A program made the translations under genes and the position numbers. A DNA stretch of 64,000 bases from Streptomyces kaniharaensis (GTDB lineage Bacteria > Actinomycetota > Actinomycetes > Streptomycetales > Streptomycetaceae): the NCBI RefSeq assembly GCF_009569385.1, contig NZ_WBOF01000001.1, forward strand, positions 4,937,501-5,001,500, in the 5' to 3' direction. Below the pieces are notes generated by a model. That model searched no databases. It was not told the DNA's origin and was given only the letters and a program-made list of their open reading frames with translations. How positions within the stretch are numbered: the first letter of the stretch is position 1; every line of letters starts with the position of its first letter. Of the stretch, positions 51,201 to 60,467 are shown piece after piece.

Positions 51201-54200
51201 GGCAGGTCGGTGCGGCGGGCGCCGCTGCCCTCGAAGACCGTCCGCCAGTCCACGCGCACGCCGCGGGTGTGCGCCTCGCCGAGGGAGGCGAGGAAGCGGG
51301 GCAGGCCGCCCTCGCCGCGCCGCAGCGAGCCGAACACCACCGCGTCCGCGCCCGCGTCCAGCACGGTCTCCTGCAGTCCGATGGCGAGCACCGGGTGCGG
51401 GCTGGACTCGACGAACGCGCTGTGGCCGTCGGCCAGCAGCAGCTGGCTGGTCTCCTCGAAGCGGACGGTCCGGCGCAGGTTCCGCGTCCAGTAGTCCGCG
51501 TCCAACACGCTGGTGTCCGCGAGCAGTTCGGCCTCGACGGTGGAGTAGAACGCCACCTCGCAGCGGCGCGGACGGATCGGGGCGAGGAGCTCCAGCAGCT
51601 CCGCGCGCAGCGACTCGACCTGCGCGGAGTGCGACGCGTAGTCGACGTCGATCCGGCGGGCCCGCACGCCGTCCGCCTCGCACTGCTCCACCAGCCGCTC
51701 CAGCGGCTCCGGGTCGCCGGAGACGACCACCGAGCGGGGGCCGTTGACGGCGGCGACGGAGATCCGCTCGCCCCACGGCGCGATCCGCTGCGCCACCTCG
51801 GCCTGCGACGCCTGGACGGACACCATGCCGCCCTTGCCGGCGAGCGCGGTGCGGATCAGCCGGCTGCGCAGCGCGACCACCAGGGCCGCATCCTCCAGGG
51901 ACAGCGCCCCGGCCACCGCGGCGGCGGCGATCTCGCCCTGCGAGTGGCCGATCACGGCGGCCGGCGCGACGCCGTAGGAGCGCCACAGCTCGGCCAGCGA
52001 GACCATGACGGCCCACAGCACCGGCTGGACGACGTCGACCCGCTCCAGTGAGGCCGCACCCGGCGCGCCGGTCAGCACCTCGGTCAGCGACCAGTCGGTG
52101 TGCGGCGCCAGCGCGCGCTCGCACTCCTCGATCCGGGCCCGGAACACCGGTGCGGTGTCGAGCAGTTCGGCGGCCATGCCGGCCCACTGGGAGCCCTGGC
52201 CGGGGAAGACGAAGACCACCTTGCGCTCGCCGCCGGCGATGCCCTGCACCACCTCGGGCGAAGGCCGGCCGGCGGCCAGCGCATCCAGGGCGTCCAGCAG
52301 TTCGGCGCGGCCGGCGCCGGTGACGGCCGCCCGGTGTTCCAGAGCGCCGCGGGTGGTGGCCAGCGAGAGCGCGGCGTCGAGCGGGGCCGGCCCGGCCGGA
52401 TCGGCCAGCCGGGCGCGCAGCCGGCAGGCCTGGTCGCGCAGGGCCGACTCGCTGCGGGCGGAGAGCAGCAGCGGGACGGGCAGGCTGCTCGCCGGAGCGG
52501 ACTGCGGCTCGTCCTCGGTGACCTGCTCCAGCAGGACGTGCGCGTTGGTGCCGCTGATGCCGAACGAGGACACGCCGGCCCGGCGCGGCCGTCCGGTCCG
52601 CGGCCACTCGACGCGCTCCGTCAGCGGCGACACGGCCCCCGACTGCCAGTCGATGTGCCGCGACGGCTCGTCGATGTGCAGCGACTTCGGCAGGACGCCG
52701 TGCCGCATCGCCATGACCGTCTTGATGACGGAGGCGACGCCGGCGGCGGCCTGGGTGTGGCCGATGTTGGACTTCACCGAGCCGACCCACAGCGGGTTCT
52801 CGTCCTGCCGCTCGCGCCCGTACACGGAGAGCAGGGCGTGCGCCTCGATCGGGTCGCCGAGCGGGGTGCCGGTGCCGTGCGCCTCCACCGCGTCGACCTC
52901 GGCGGGCGTCAGCCCGGAGGCCTCCAGGGCCCGCCGGATCACCCGCTCCTGGGCGGGGCCGTTGGGGGCGGCCAGGCCGTTGCTGGCGCCGTCCTGGTTG
53001 ATCGCGCTGCCGCGGACCAGGGCGAGCACCCGGTGGCCGTTGCGGCGGGCGTCGGACAGCCGCTCCAGCAGGATCCAGCCCGCGCCCTCGGCCCAGCCGG
53101 TGCCGTCCGCGCCGGCCGCGAAGGGCTTGCAGCGGCCGTCCGGGGAGAGCCCGCGCTGGCGGCTGAACTCGACGAACGTGCCGGGCGTCGACATCACCGT
53201 CGCCCCGCCGGCCAGGGCCAGCGAGCACTCGCCGCGGCGCAGCGACTCGCCCGCCAGGTGGAGCGCGACCAGCGCCGAGGAGCAGGCGGTGTCGACGGTG
53301 AGGGCGGGCCCCTCCAGGCCGAGGGTGTAGGCGATCCGGCCGGAGGCGACGCTGCCGGCGCCGCCGGTGCCGAGCAGGCCCTCCACGCCGTCCGGGACGG
53401 TGGCCAGGCCGGTCGCGTAGTCGTGGTACATCAGCCCGGCGAACACGGCGGCGTCCGTGCCGCGCAGCGACGCCGGGTCGATGCCGGCCCGCTCCAGGAC
53501 CTCCCAGGCGGTCTCCAGCAGCAGCCGCTGCTGGGGGTCCATGGCGAGCGCCTCGCGCGGGGTGATGCCGAAGAAGTCGGCGTCGAACCCGGCGGCGTCG
53601 TACAGGAATCCGCCGTCGCGCACGTAGCTGGTACCGGTGTGGTCCGGGTCCGGGTGGTAGAGCCCGTCCAGGTCCCAGCCGCGGTCCTCGGGCAGCGGGC
53701 CGATCGCGTCGGTCTCGTCGAGGACGAGCTGCCACAGGTCCTCGGGCGAGCGCACCCCGCCGGGGAAGCGGCAGGCCATCCCGATGACGGCGAGCGGCTC
53801 GTCGGCGTCCACGCGCGCGGCCGCCTGCGCCACGGCCGGGGAAGCGGTGGCCGCGGTCTGCCGGGTGCCGGCGAGTTCGCCGCGCAGGTGCCGGGCGAGT
53901 GCGGTGGGGGTGGGGTAGTCGAAGATCACCGTGGAGTGCATCCGCAGGCCGGTGGCCTCGGTGAGCTCGTTGCGCAGTTCGAGGGCGATGAGGGAGTCGA
54001 AGCCCAGCTCGCTGAAGTTGCGCTCCGGGTCGACCCGGTCGGCGGACGGGTGGCCGAGCACGGCCGCCGTCCTGGCGCGCACCAGCTCCAGCAGCGCGCT
54101 CTGCTGCTCGGCCTCGGGCAGCCGGGCGATCCGGCTCAGCGGCGCGGCGGCGGGCTTCTGCTCCCGGGCCGCCGGGGTGCGCACCAGGGCGCCGAACAGC

Positions 54201-57200
54201 GCGGGCAGGGTGCGGGCCTCGGCCAGCGCGGTCAGCGCGGACCGGTCCAGCCGGGCGGCGACGGGGGCGGGCTCGTCCGAGGCCAGCACCGCGTCGAACA
54301 GGGCCAGCCCGTCCTCGGCGCCGATCGGCGCCAGGCCGGAGCGCTCCAGGCGGCGCAGCGCCGCCTCGTCCAGCGCTCCCGCCATGCCGTCGGAGAGCTC
54401 CCACAGCCCCCAGCCGACCGAGACCGCGGGCAGGCCGGCGGCCCGCCGCTGCCGGGCGAGGGCGTCCAGGAAGGCGTTGGCGGCCGCGTAGTTGGCCTGG
54501 CCGGCGCTGCCGATGGTGGAGGCGACGGAGGAGAACAGGACGAAGGCGGCCAGCTCGCGGTCGCGGGTGAGCTCGTGCAGGTGCCAGGCCGCGTCCGCCT
54601 TGGGCCGCAGCACCCGGTCCAGGTGCGCGCCGGACTGGGCGCCCAGGGTGGCGTCCTCGGTGACGCCGGCGGCGTGCACGACGGCGGTCAGCGGCCGGTC
54701 GGCCGGGATCGCGTCGAGGACGGCGGCCAGCGCCGCGCGGTCGGCGACGTCGCAGGCGGCGAAGGACACCTGCGCACCGGCCTCGGACAGCTCGGCGGCC
54801 AGCTCCGCCGCACCGGCGGCCGCCGCGCCCTGACGGCTGACCAGGAGCAGGTGGCGGGCGCCGCGGACGGCGGCCAGGTGCCGCGCGACCAGGCGGCCGA
54901 GCGCGCCGGTGGCGCCGGTGACCAGGACGGTGCCGTCCCGGTCCCACTCCGTGGCGTCCTGGCCGGCCGTGCCCCGCTCCAGCCGGGCGGCGCTCGCCGC
55001 ACCCCTGCGCAGCGCGAGCTGGTGCTCGCCACTGGCCAGGGCGGCGGCCAGCACCCGCGTCTCGGAGGCGTCGGCCTGGTCGAACGGGTCGAGGTCCACC
55101 AGGACGTACCGGCCCGGCTGCTCGGTCTGCGCCGAGCGGACCAGGCCCCAGACGGCCGCCTGGACGGGATCGGAGGTGATGTCACTGTCGCTGCCGCTGC
55201 CGGTGGCGACCGCGCCGCGGGTGAGCAGGACCAGCCGGGAGCCGGCGAAGCGCTCGTCGGCCGACCAGGCGTGCAGCAGCTCCAGCACGGCGCCGGTGGC
55301 CGTGCGCACGGCCTGCGGCACCGACGCGGCGTCGCGCGCCGCGTCCACCGCGACCAGCACCGTGGCGGGCACCGCCGCGCCGGCGTCGACGGCGGCGGCC
55401 AGCGCCGCGAAGTCGAGGTGGCGAGCGGCCGGGACCGGACCGGCGACGGCGTCGCCGAGCACCGCCCAGCCCTCCGGGACGGCCGCCCCGGCGGTGTCCG
55501 GCAGCGGGGACCAGGCCAGCCGGTACAGGGCGTCGGACGTGCTCCGCAGCGCCCCCGACGGCACCGGCCGCACGGCGAGGGCGGCCACCGACGCGACCGG
55601 CTGGCCGGCACCGTCCGCGAGCGCGAGCGACACCGTGCCCGGGCCGGCCGGCGAGATCCGCACGCGCAGCAGGTCCGTCGGGCCGCCGTGGAGGGTGACG
55701 CCCGACCAGGAGAACGGCAGCGATCCGGCGGCCACCTCGGGCAGCTCGCCCAGACCGATCGCGTGCAGCGCCGCGTCCCACAGCGCCGGGTGCAGCCCGA
55801 AGTCGTCCGCCCCGACGCCGTCGAGGGCCACCTCGGCGCAGAGGTCCCGCCCGTGCCGCCAGACGGCCCGCAGGCCCCGGAAGGCCGGACCGTGCTCGAT
55901 GCCCGCCTCGGCGAAGCCCCGGTAGGCCTGCGCGCCATCCAGCGGCTGCGCCCCGGCCGGCGGCCAGGCGAGCGCGAACTCCCAGGCGTCGTCGGCCGGT
56001 TCGTCGGCCGGTTCGTCGATGGCGAGGGTCCCCGAGGCGTGCCGGGTCCACTCGGCGTCGGCCGCCGCGTCCTGCGGGCGCGAGTACAGCCGGAACGCGC
56101 AGCGCCCGTCCGCGGCCGGGGCGCCCACCGACACCTGGAGGTCGGCGCCGCCGTCCTCGTCCAGGACCAGCGGCCCCTCCAGCGTCAGCTCGTCGAGCCG
56201 GTCGCAGCCCGCCTCCGTACCCACCCGCAGGGCGAGTTCGGCGAGGGCGGTGCCCGGTACCAGGATCCGGCCGTGCACCCGGTGGTCGGTGAGCCAGGGC
56301 TGCGCCGCGGCCGACAGGCGGCCGGTGAGCAGCATGCCGCCGCGGTCGTCGGCGAGCCGGACGGCGGCGCCGAGCAGCGGGTGGCCGACCGGGCGCAGCC
56401 CGGCGGACAGCACGTCCTCGGCGCGGCGTTCGGCGGGGTGCACCCAGTAGCTCTGCCGCTGGAAGGCGTAGGTGGGCAGCTCGGGCAGGTGGGTGCCGGG
56501 CAGCAGGGCGGCCCAGTCGACGACGGCGCCGCGGCCGGCCAGTACGGCGAGCGCGGTCACGGCGGCCACCGGCTCGGGGACGTTGCGGCGCAGGACGGCG
56601 GTGCAGACGGTGTCCCCGGTGGCGTCCTCGGAGCCGTCGGCGAGGATCTCCTCGGTCAGGGCGGTGAGCACCGCGTCCGGGCCGAGTTCGACGAAGGTGG
56701 TCACGCCCTCGGCGCGCAGGTGGCGGATCCCGTCCGCGAACCGCACCGCCTCCCGGATGTGCCGGACCCAGTAGTCGGGCGTGCACAGCTCGGCGGCGTC
56801 GGCCGTGCGGCCGGTCAGGTTGGAGACCACCGGGATGCTCGGCGGGCTGAACACCAGCCCCGCGGCGACCGCCCGGAAGTCCTCCAGCATCGCGTCCATG
56901 CGGGGCGAGTGGAAGGCGTGCGAGACGCGCAGCCGGCTGGTGCGGCGCCCCTGCTCGCGCCACTGCGCGACGAGCTCGGCGACCGCGTCCTCGTCACCGG
57001 AGACGACGACCGAGCGCGGCCCGTTGACCGCGGCGATCGTCACCTGCTGCTCGCGGCCCGCGAGCGCGGCGAGCACCTCGGCCTCGGCCGCCTCGACGGC
57101 CGCCATCGCGCCGCCGCCCGGCAGGGCCTGCATGAGCCGGCCGCGCGCGGCCACCAGCGTGCAGGCGTCCTCGAGGGTCAGCACGCCGGCGACGTGGGCG

Positions 57201-59182
57201 GCGGCGAGTTCGCCGACCGAGTGGCCGATCAGGAAGTCGGGCGCGGGCGCCCACTGCGCCAGCAGCCGGTGGAGCGCGACCTCGACCGCGAACAGCGCGC
57301 ACTGGGTGTACTGCGTCTCGTTCAGCAGCGCGGCCTCGGCGCTGTCGGCCTCGGCGAACATCAGCTCGCGCAGCGGCCGGTCCAGGTGACGGTCCAGCTC
57401 GGCGCAGACCTCGTCCAGCAGCCGGGCAAATTCCGGTGCGGCGGCGTAGAGTTCGCGCGCCATCCCGGGCCGCTGGGCGCCCTGCCCGGAGAACAGCCAG
57501 GCGGTGCGGCCGGCGTCCGTGGTCACGAGGTCAGCCCGCCGGTCGCGGGCGAGGAAGGCGGTGAGCGCGTCGACCAGCTCGGCGCGGTCGCGGCCGACCA
57601 CGGCGCCGCCGAGCTCGAACCGGCTCCGGCCGGCGGCCAGCGTGTGCGCGACGTCCTCCGGCCGCAGCTCGGGCCGCCGCTCGACCTCGGCCAGCAGCCG
57701 CTCGGCCTGCTCGCGCAGGCCCGCCTCGGTGCGGGCGGAGAGCAGCCAGGGCAGCGCGGGGAGGGCCTGCGCCTGCGCGGCCTCGGCCTCCGTTTCCTCC
57801 TCGTCCGCCTGCTCCAGCACGAGGTGCGCGTTGGTGCCGCCGAGCCCGAAGGAGGAGACGGCGGCGCGGCGCGGCGCGCCGGTCTCGGGCCACGCGGTCG
57901 GCTCGGTGAGGAGCGACACCGCACCGCCCGCCCAGTCGATGTGCGGCGAGGGCTCGTCGATGTGCAGCGACTTCGGCATGACGCCGTGCCGGATCGCCTC
58001 GACCATCTTGATGACGCCGCCCACCCCGGCCGCCGCCTGGGCGTGGCCGATGTTGGACTTCAGCGAACCCAGCCGCAGCGGCCGGTCCGCCGGGCGGTCC
58101 TGCCCGTAGGCGGCGATCAGCGCCTCGGCCTCGATCGGGTCGCCGAGGACGGTGCCGGTGCCGTGCGCCTCCACCACGTCGATGTCGGCCGGGCCGAGCA
58201 GGGCGTCGGCCAGCGCGTCCCGGATCACCTGCTCCTGCGCGGGCCCGTTGGGCGCGGTCAGCCCGTTGCTGGCGCCGTCCTGGTTGACGGCGGTGCCGCG
58301 GATCACGGCCAGCACCGGGTGCCCGTTGCGGCGCGCGTCCGACAGCCGCTCCACCAGGATCATGCCGGCGCCCTCGGCCCAGCCGGTGCCGTCCGCGGCC
58401 TTGGCGAAGGACTTGCAGCGCCCGTCCGGCGACAGGCCGCGCTGCTTGGAGAACTCGACCAGCATCTGCGGCGTCGCCATGACGGTGACGCCGCCGGCCA
58501 GCGCCATCGTGCACTCCCCGGCCCGCAGCGAACGCACCGCCAGGTGCAGCGCCACCAGCGAGGACGAGCACGCGGTGTCCACGGACAGGGTCGGGCCCTG
58601 GAGCCCGAAGGTGTACGCGACCCGGCCGGACGCCACGCCGCCCTGGCTGCCGATCCGGACGTGCCCCTCCAGCGACTCGGGCGCGCGCAGCAGCCGGCCG
58701 CCGTAGTCGTGGTACATCAGACCGGCGAACACCCCGGTCCGGCTGCCGCGGACCGTGCTCGGGTCGATGCCGGCCCGCTCGAAGGCCTCCCAGCTGGTCT
58801 CCAGCAGCAGGCGGTGCTGCGGGTCCAGCGCGAGCGCCTCACGGGGGCTGATCCCGAAGAACTCCGGGTCGAACTCGTCCGCGTCGTAGAGGAAGGCGCC
58901 GTTGCGGGTGTAGCAGGTGCCGGGCACCGCACCCTGCGGGTCGTACAGGCCCTCCCGGTCCCAGCCGCGGTTGGCGGGGAACTCCGAGACGGCGTCGACC
59001 TCGTCGGCCACCAGCTGCCACAGGTCCTGCGGCGACGTCACCCCGCCGGGGAAGCGGCAGCCGATCCCGATGATCGCGATCGGCTCGTGCTCCGCGTCCT
59101 CCAGCTCGCGCAGCCGCTGACGGGTGCGGTGCAGCTCGGTGGTGACCTTCTTCAGATAACCGCGCAGCTTCTCTTCCGACAT
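48257..59182 (-). CDS. Type I PKS, two modules: KS-AT-DH-KR-ACP / KS-AT-DH-KR-ACP
   Basis: 3641 residues. N-terminal docking helix (LRGYLKKVTTELHRTRQRL). First module: KS (DTACSSS, Cys205), AT with GHSVGE and SHAFHS (malonyl), DH with HRVHGRILVP, KR with TGATGALG and QANYAAANAF (Asp in the LDD region, no preceding Trp: B type), ACP LGFDSLIALEL. Second module: KS (DTACSSA), AT with GHSQGE and YASH (methylmalonyl), DH with HGVAGTVLVP, KR with TGGTGALG and GIWGSAGQGAY (Trp eight residues before Tyr and no LDD: A type), ACP MGFDSLFAVEL. The C-terminal tail DVDEVLAFIDQELGV resembles that of the loading PKS. Expected output is two further alkene units, the second methyl-branched. ATG at 59182. The gene reads away from a divergent oxidoreductase. 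Confidence 0.95.
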   Translation of the reverse strand: MSEEKLRGYLKKVTTELHRTRQRLRELEDAEHEPIAIIGIGCRFPGGVTSPQDLWQLVADEVDAVSEFPANRGWDREGLYDPQGAVPGTCYTRNGAFLYDADEFDPEFFGISPREALALDPQHRLLLETSWEAFERAGIDPSTVRGSRTGVFAGLMYHDYGGRLLRAPESLEGHVRIGSQGGVASGRVAYTFGLQGPTLSVDTACSSSLVALHLAVRSLRAGECTMALAGGVTVMATPQMLVEFSKQRGLSPDGRCKSFAKAADGTGWAEGAGMILVERLSDARRNGHPVLAVIRGTAVNQDGASNGLTAPNGPAQEQVIRDALADALLGPADIDVVEAHGTGTVLGDPIEAEALIAAYGQDRPADRPLRLGSLKSNIGHAQAAAGVGGVIKMVEAIRHGVMPKSLHIDEPSPHIDWAGGAVSLLTEPTAWPETGAPRRAAVSSFGLGGTNAHLVLEQADEEETEAEAAQAQALPALPWLLSARTEAGLREQAERLLAEVERRPELRPEDVAHTLAAGRSRFELGGAVVGRDRAELVDALTAFLARDRRADLVTTDAGRTAWLFSGQGAQRPGMARELYAAAPEFARLLDEVCAELDRHLDRPLRELMFAEADSAEAALLNETQYTQCALFAVEVALHRLLAQWAPAPDFLIGHSVGELAAAHVAGVLTLEDACTLVAARGRLMQALPGGGAMAAVEAAEAEVLAALAGREQQVTIAAVNGPRSVVVSGDEDAVAELVAQWREQGRRTSRLRVSHAFHSPRMDAMLEDFRAVAAGLVFSPPSIPVVSNLTGRTADAAELCTPDYWVRHIREAVRFADGIRHLRAEGVTTFVELGPDAVLTALTEEILADGSEDATGDTVCTAVLRRNVPEPVAAVTALAVLAGRGAVVDWAALLPGTHLPELPTYAFQRQSYWVHPAERRAEDVLSAGLRPVGHPLLGAAVRLADDRGGMLLTGRLSAAAQPWLTDHRVHGRILVPGTALAELALRVGTEAGCDRLDELTLEGPLVLDEDGGADLQVSVGAPAADGRCAFRLYSRPQDAAADAEWTRHASGTLAIDEPADEPADDAWEFALAWPPAGAQPLDGAQAYRGFAEAGIEHGPAFRGLRAVWRHGRDLCAEVALDGVGADDFGLHPALWDAALHAIGLGELPEVAAGSLPFSWSGVTLHGGPTDLLRVRISPAGPGTVSLALADGAGQPVASVAALAVRPVPSGALRSTSDALYRLAWSPLPDTAGAAVPEGWAVLGDAVAGPVPAARHLDFAALAAAVDAGAAVPATVLVAVDAARDAASVPQAVRTATGAVLELLHAWSADERFAGSRLVLLTRGAVATGSGSDSDITSDPVQAAVWGLVRSAQTEQPGRYVLVDLDPFDQADASETRVLAAALASGEHQLALRRGAASAARLERGTAGQDATEWDRDGTVLVTGATGALGRLVARHLAAVRGARHLLLVSRQGAAAAGAAELAAELSEAGAQVSFAACDVADRAALAAVLDAIPADRPLTAVVHAAGVTEDATLGAQSGAHLDRVLRPKADAAWHLHELTRDRELAAFVLFSSVASTIGSAGQANYAAANAFLDALARQRRAAGLPAVSVGWGLWELSDGMAGALDEAALRRLERSGLAPIGAEDGLALFDAVLASDEPAPVAARLDRSALTALAEARTLPALFGALVRTPAAREQKPAAAPLSRIARLPEAEQQSALLELVRARTAAVLGHPSADRVDPERNFSELGFDSLIALELRNELTEATGLRMHSTVIFDYPTPTALARHLRGELAGTRQTAATASPAVAQAAARVDADEPLAVIGMACRFPGGVRSPEDLWQLVLDETDAIGPLPEDRGWDLDGLYHPDPDHTGTSYVRDGGFLYDAAGFDADFFGITPREALAMDPQQRLLLETAWEVLERAGIDPASLRGTDAAVFAGLMYHDYATGLATVPDGVEGLLGTGGAGSVASGRIAYTLGLEGPALTVDTACSSALVALHLAGESLRRGECSLALAGGATVMSTPGTFVEFSRQRGLSPDGRCKPFAAGADGTGWAEGAGWILLERLSDARRNGHRVLALVRGSAINQDGASNGLAAPNGPAQERVIRRALEASGLTPAEVDAVEAHGTGTPLGDPIEAHALLSVYGRERQDENPLWVGSVKSNIGHTQAAAGVASVIKTVMAMRHGVLPKSLHIDEPSRHIDWQSGAVSPLTERVEWPRTGRPRRAGVSSFGISGTNAHVLLEQVTEDEPQSAPASSLPVPLLLSARSESALRDQACRLRARLADPAGPAPLDAALSLATTRGALEHRAAVTGAGRAELLDALDALAAGRPSPEVVQGIAGGERKVVFVFPGQGSQWAGMAAELLDTAPVFRARIEECERALAPHTDWSLTEVLTGAPGAASLERVDVVQPVLWAVMVSLAELWRSYGVAPAAVIGHSQGEIAAAAVAGALSLEDAALVVALRSRLIRTALAGKGGMVSVQASQAEVAQRIAPWGERISVAAVNGPRSVVVSGDPEPLERLVEQCEADGVRARRIDVDYASHSAQVESLRAELLELLAPIRPRRCEVAFYSTVEAELLADTSVLDADYWTRNLRRTVRFEETSQLLLADGHSAFVESSPHPVLAIGLQETVLDAGADAVVFGSLRRGEGGLPRFLASLGEAHTRGVRVDWRTVFEGSGARRTDLPTYAFQHRRFWLESTGAGTADVTAAGLTAAGHPLLGAAVDLADGAGRVFTGRLSLHTHPWLADHGVAGTVLVPGTGLLELALRAGAEAGCDRVEELTLQAPLVLPESGAVRVQVTLGAPDATGLRPLGIYSRPDSREDSRPDGDGEERWRCHAAGLLAADPAPAGAQLGAWPPAGAESVDVAGMYDSLAERGYDYGPVFRGVRELWRRDGEYFAEVALNAAEAEQAGAYAVHPALLDAAMHAALVGMFDGERPVLPFSWNRVAVHRAGVPAVRVRIRRDGEHAVSADLVGLDGLPVVSVGSVSGRPVEPEQLSDASARLDRLRYRVRWTPVRPAEAAPVRGTWLVPVPAELVQDGWVLGVVRALEEHGARAVTVPVDGATADRATMARLLDEHPDLSGVLALLAVDEEPHPRHPAVPRGLAGVLALLQALRDGGSALPLWLATRQAVAVAPGEHLASPVQAMVWGLARVAGLEEPRRLIGLIDLPEHLDARVAAHLAAVLGAAGDRQTGDVEYAVRPSGPYVRRLERAAATAAPDTEPWRPAGTVLVTGGTGALGGHAARWLARSGAEHLVLTSRAGADAPGSAELADELRESGAEVTVAACDVADRAALEDLLRTLAEDGRTVRAVVHTAGAGDTFPLADATLAEVATVLAGKAAGAAHLDELLGDDLDAFVLYSSGAGIWGSAGQGAYGAANAYLDALAEHRRGTGLAATAVAWGQWGGGGMADEEIGSRLDRFGVLAMTPETGIAALGAALDRQDVAVVVADMDWKRFYPVYTATRPGPLLRELPDVRRLVAAEKEPDAAADGSADPLAERLAALSAPEGERLVRDLLRAHVAAVVGLAGPDEVEPDRAFRSMGFDSLFAVELRNRLSAATGLRLPATLVFDHPTVAELSAHLYRLAGEGTPPAGAPAPAGNPAEDLDRLEASLLAVGPDEPGHPELVERLRALLAKVAPAEQPAQAAHLADADVDEVLAFIDQELGV

Positions 59183-59371
59183 GGGGTCCAGTCACTCCTC
59201 GGGCACAACAGAGGTGGGTCGAGGGGCGGTGACCGTGGCTCACGGGGGCCGACCGCCGCGCGGACGGACCCCGACCTCTCCGGAGGAATCGAGAACGGCC
59301 TCACGCCCCGCATCGGCCGCACTTCGATCATTTGCTCGACGTCAATGTCCCAATGCCGCCGAGCCCGCGAA

Positions 59372-59390
59372 ACCCCTAACCCGGACCCCT
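59372..59390. promoter_or_regulatory. Paired ACCCCT repeat in the PKS / oxidoreductase divergent promoter
   Basis: ACCCCT at 59372-59377 and 59385-59390, 13 bp apart, in the 276-bp gap. It is about 70 bp before the oxidoreductase ATG and 190 bp before the PKS ATG. Same hexamer as at 25038, 25583 and 27338. No other structure was noted in this gap. Confidence 0.45.
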
Positions 59391-59458
59391 ACCGGGCCAC
59401 CGGGACAGGGGGCACGGCACCGGCTCCGGCCGGGCCGATCCGGGTTAGGGTCGCCGCC

Positions 59459-60346
59459 ATGCGCCTGAGCACAGTGATCCTTCCCGTCCACCGGTGGAGC
59501 CTCGGCCAGAAGATCTGGCAGCGCGCCGAGGACCTCGGCTTCCACGCCGCCTACACCTACGACCACCTGTCCTGGCGGTCCTTCCGGGACGACACCTGGT
59601 TCGGCGCGATCCCGACCCTGACCGCCGCCGCGGCCGCCACCGAGCGGATCCGCCTCGGCACCCTGGTCACCTCACCGAACTTCCGCCACCCCGTCACCCT
59701 CGCCAAGGAGTTGCTCACCCTCGACGACATCTCGGGCGGCCGCCTCACCGTCGGCATCGGCGCCGGCGCGCCGGGCTTCGACACGACGGCGATGGGCCAG
59801 GAGGGGTGGACCGCGAAGGAACGGGCCGACCGCTTCGGCGAGTTCGTGCCCCTCCTCGACGACCTCCTCACCCAGGACGCCACCACGGCGGAGGGCCGCT
59901 ACTACTCCGCCGTCGAGGCCCGCAACATCCCCGGCTGCGTCCAGCGCCCGCGCGTCCCCTTCTACCTCGCCGCCACCGGCCCCCGCGGCCTGCGCCTGGC
60001 TGCCCGCCACGCCCAGGGCTGGGTCACCTACGGCGACCCGGCCGGCCCCGCCGACCCCCGCGCCGAGCGCGCGCCGGCCGTCGTCGCGGCCCAACTGGCC
60101 AACCTCCGCACCGCCTGCGAGGCCGAGGGCCGCAACCCCGACGACCTCGCCAAGGTCCTCCTCCAACTCCCCACCGCCGACAGCCCCCTCGCCTCCGTCG
60201 ACGCCTTCGTCCACTGGGCCGGCACCTACCGCGACCTCGGCATCACCGACCTCGTCATCCACTGGCCCATCCCCGACTCCGTCTTCGCCACCGACCCCAC
60301 CACCTTCGAACGCATCGCCACCGAGGGACTGGCCCAACTCGCCTGA
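59459..60346 (+). CDS. LLM-class F420-dependent oxidoreductase
   Basis: 295 residues of the bacterial luciferase-like TIM-barrel family. Typical segments are AEDLGFHAAYTYDHLSW near the start, RIRLGTLVTSPNFRHPV, LTLDDISGGRLTVGIGAG and PFYLAATGPRGLRLAARHA. Many actinobacterial members use F420 for hydride transfer to or from imines, enones or alcohols, though some use FMN. ATG at 59459; the ribosome site is weak. It is divergent from the large PKS gene and shares its promoter region with an ACCCCT pair. It may be the right-hand boundary gene of the cluster and a tailoring reductase. A terminator follows. Confidence 0.88.
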   Translation: MRLSTVILPVHRWSLGQKIWQRAEDLGFHAAYTYDHLSWRSFRDDTWFGAIPTLTAAAAATERIRLGTLVTSPNFRHPVTLAKELLTLDDISGGRLTVGIGAGAPGFDTTAMGQEGWTAKERADRFGEFVPLLDDLLTQDATTAEGRYYSAVEARNIPGCVQRPRVPFYLAATGPRGLRLAARHAQGWVTYGDPAGPADPRAERAPAVVAAQLANLRTACEAEGRNPDDLAKVLLQLPTADSPLASVDAFVHWAGTYRDLGITDLVIHWPIPDSVFATDPTTFERIATEGLAQLA

Positions 60347-60363
60347 GCCGAGCGCACCTTCAG

Positions 60364-60406
60364 CACAACTGTCCCGGACCGCCAACGGCGATCCGGGGCA
60401 GTTGTG
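60364..60406. terminator. Terminator between convergent genes
   Basis: A 15-bp stem (60364-60378 with 60392-60406, one mismatch) with a 13-base loop, between the rightward oxidoreductase and the leftward membrane protein gene. Confidence 0.7.
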
Positions 60407-60467
60407 TTCGGCGCGCCGGGCTGCCACTGGGCGTGTGCGTGCTCGTGTGCGGCCGGCGGCGGATGGC

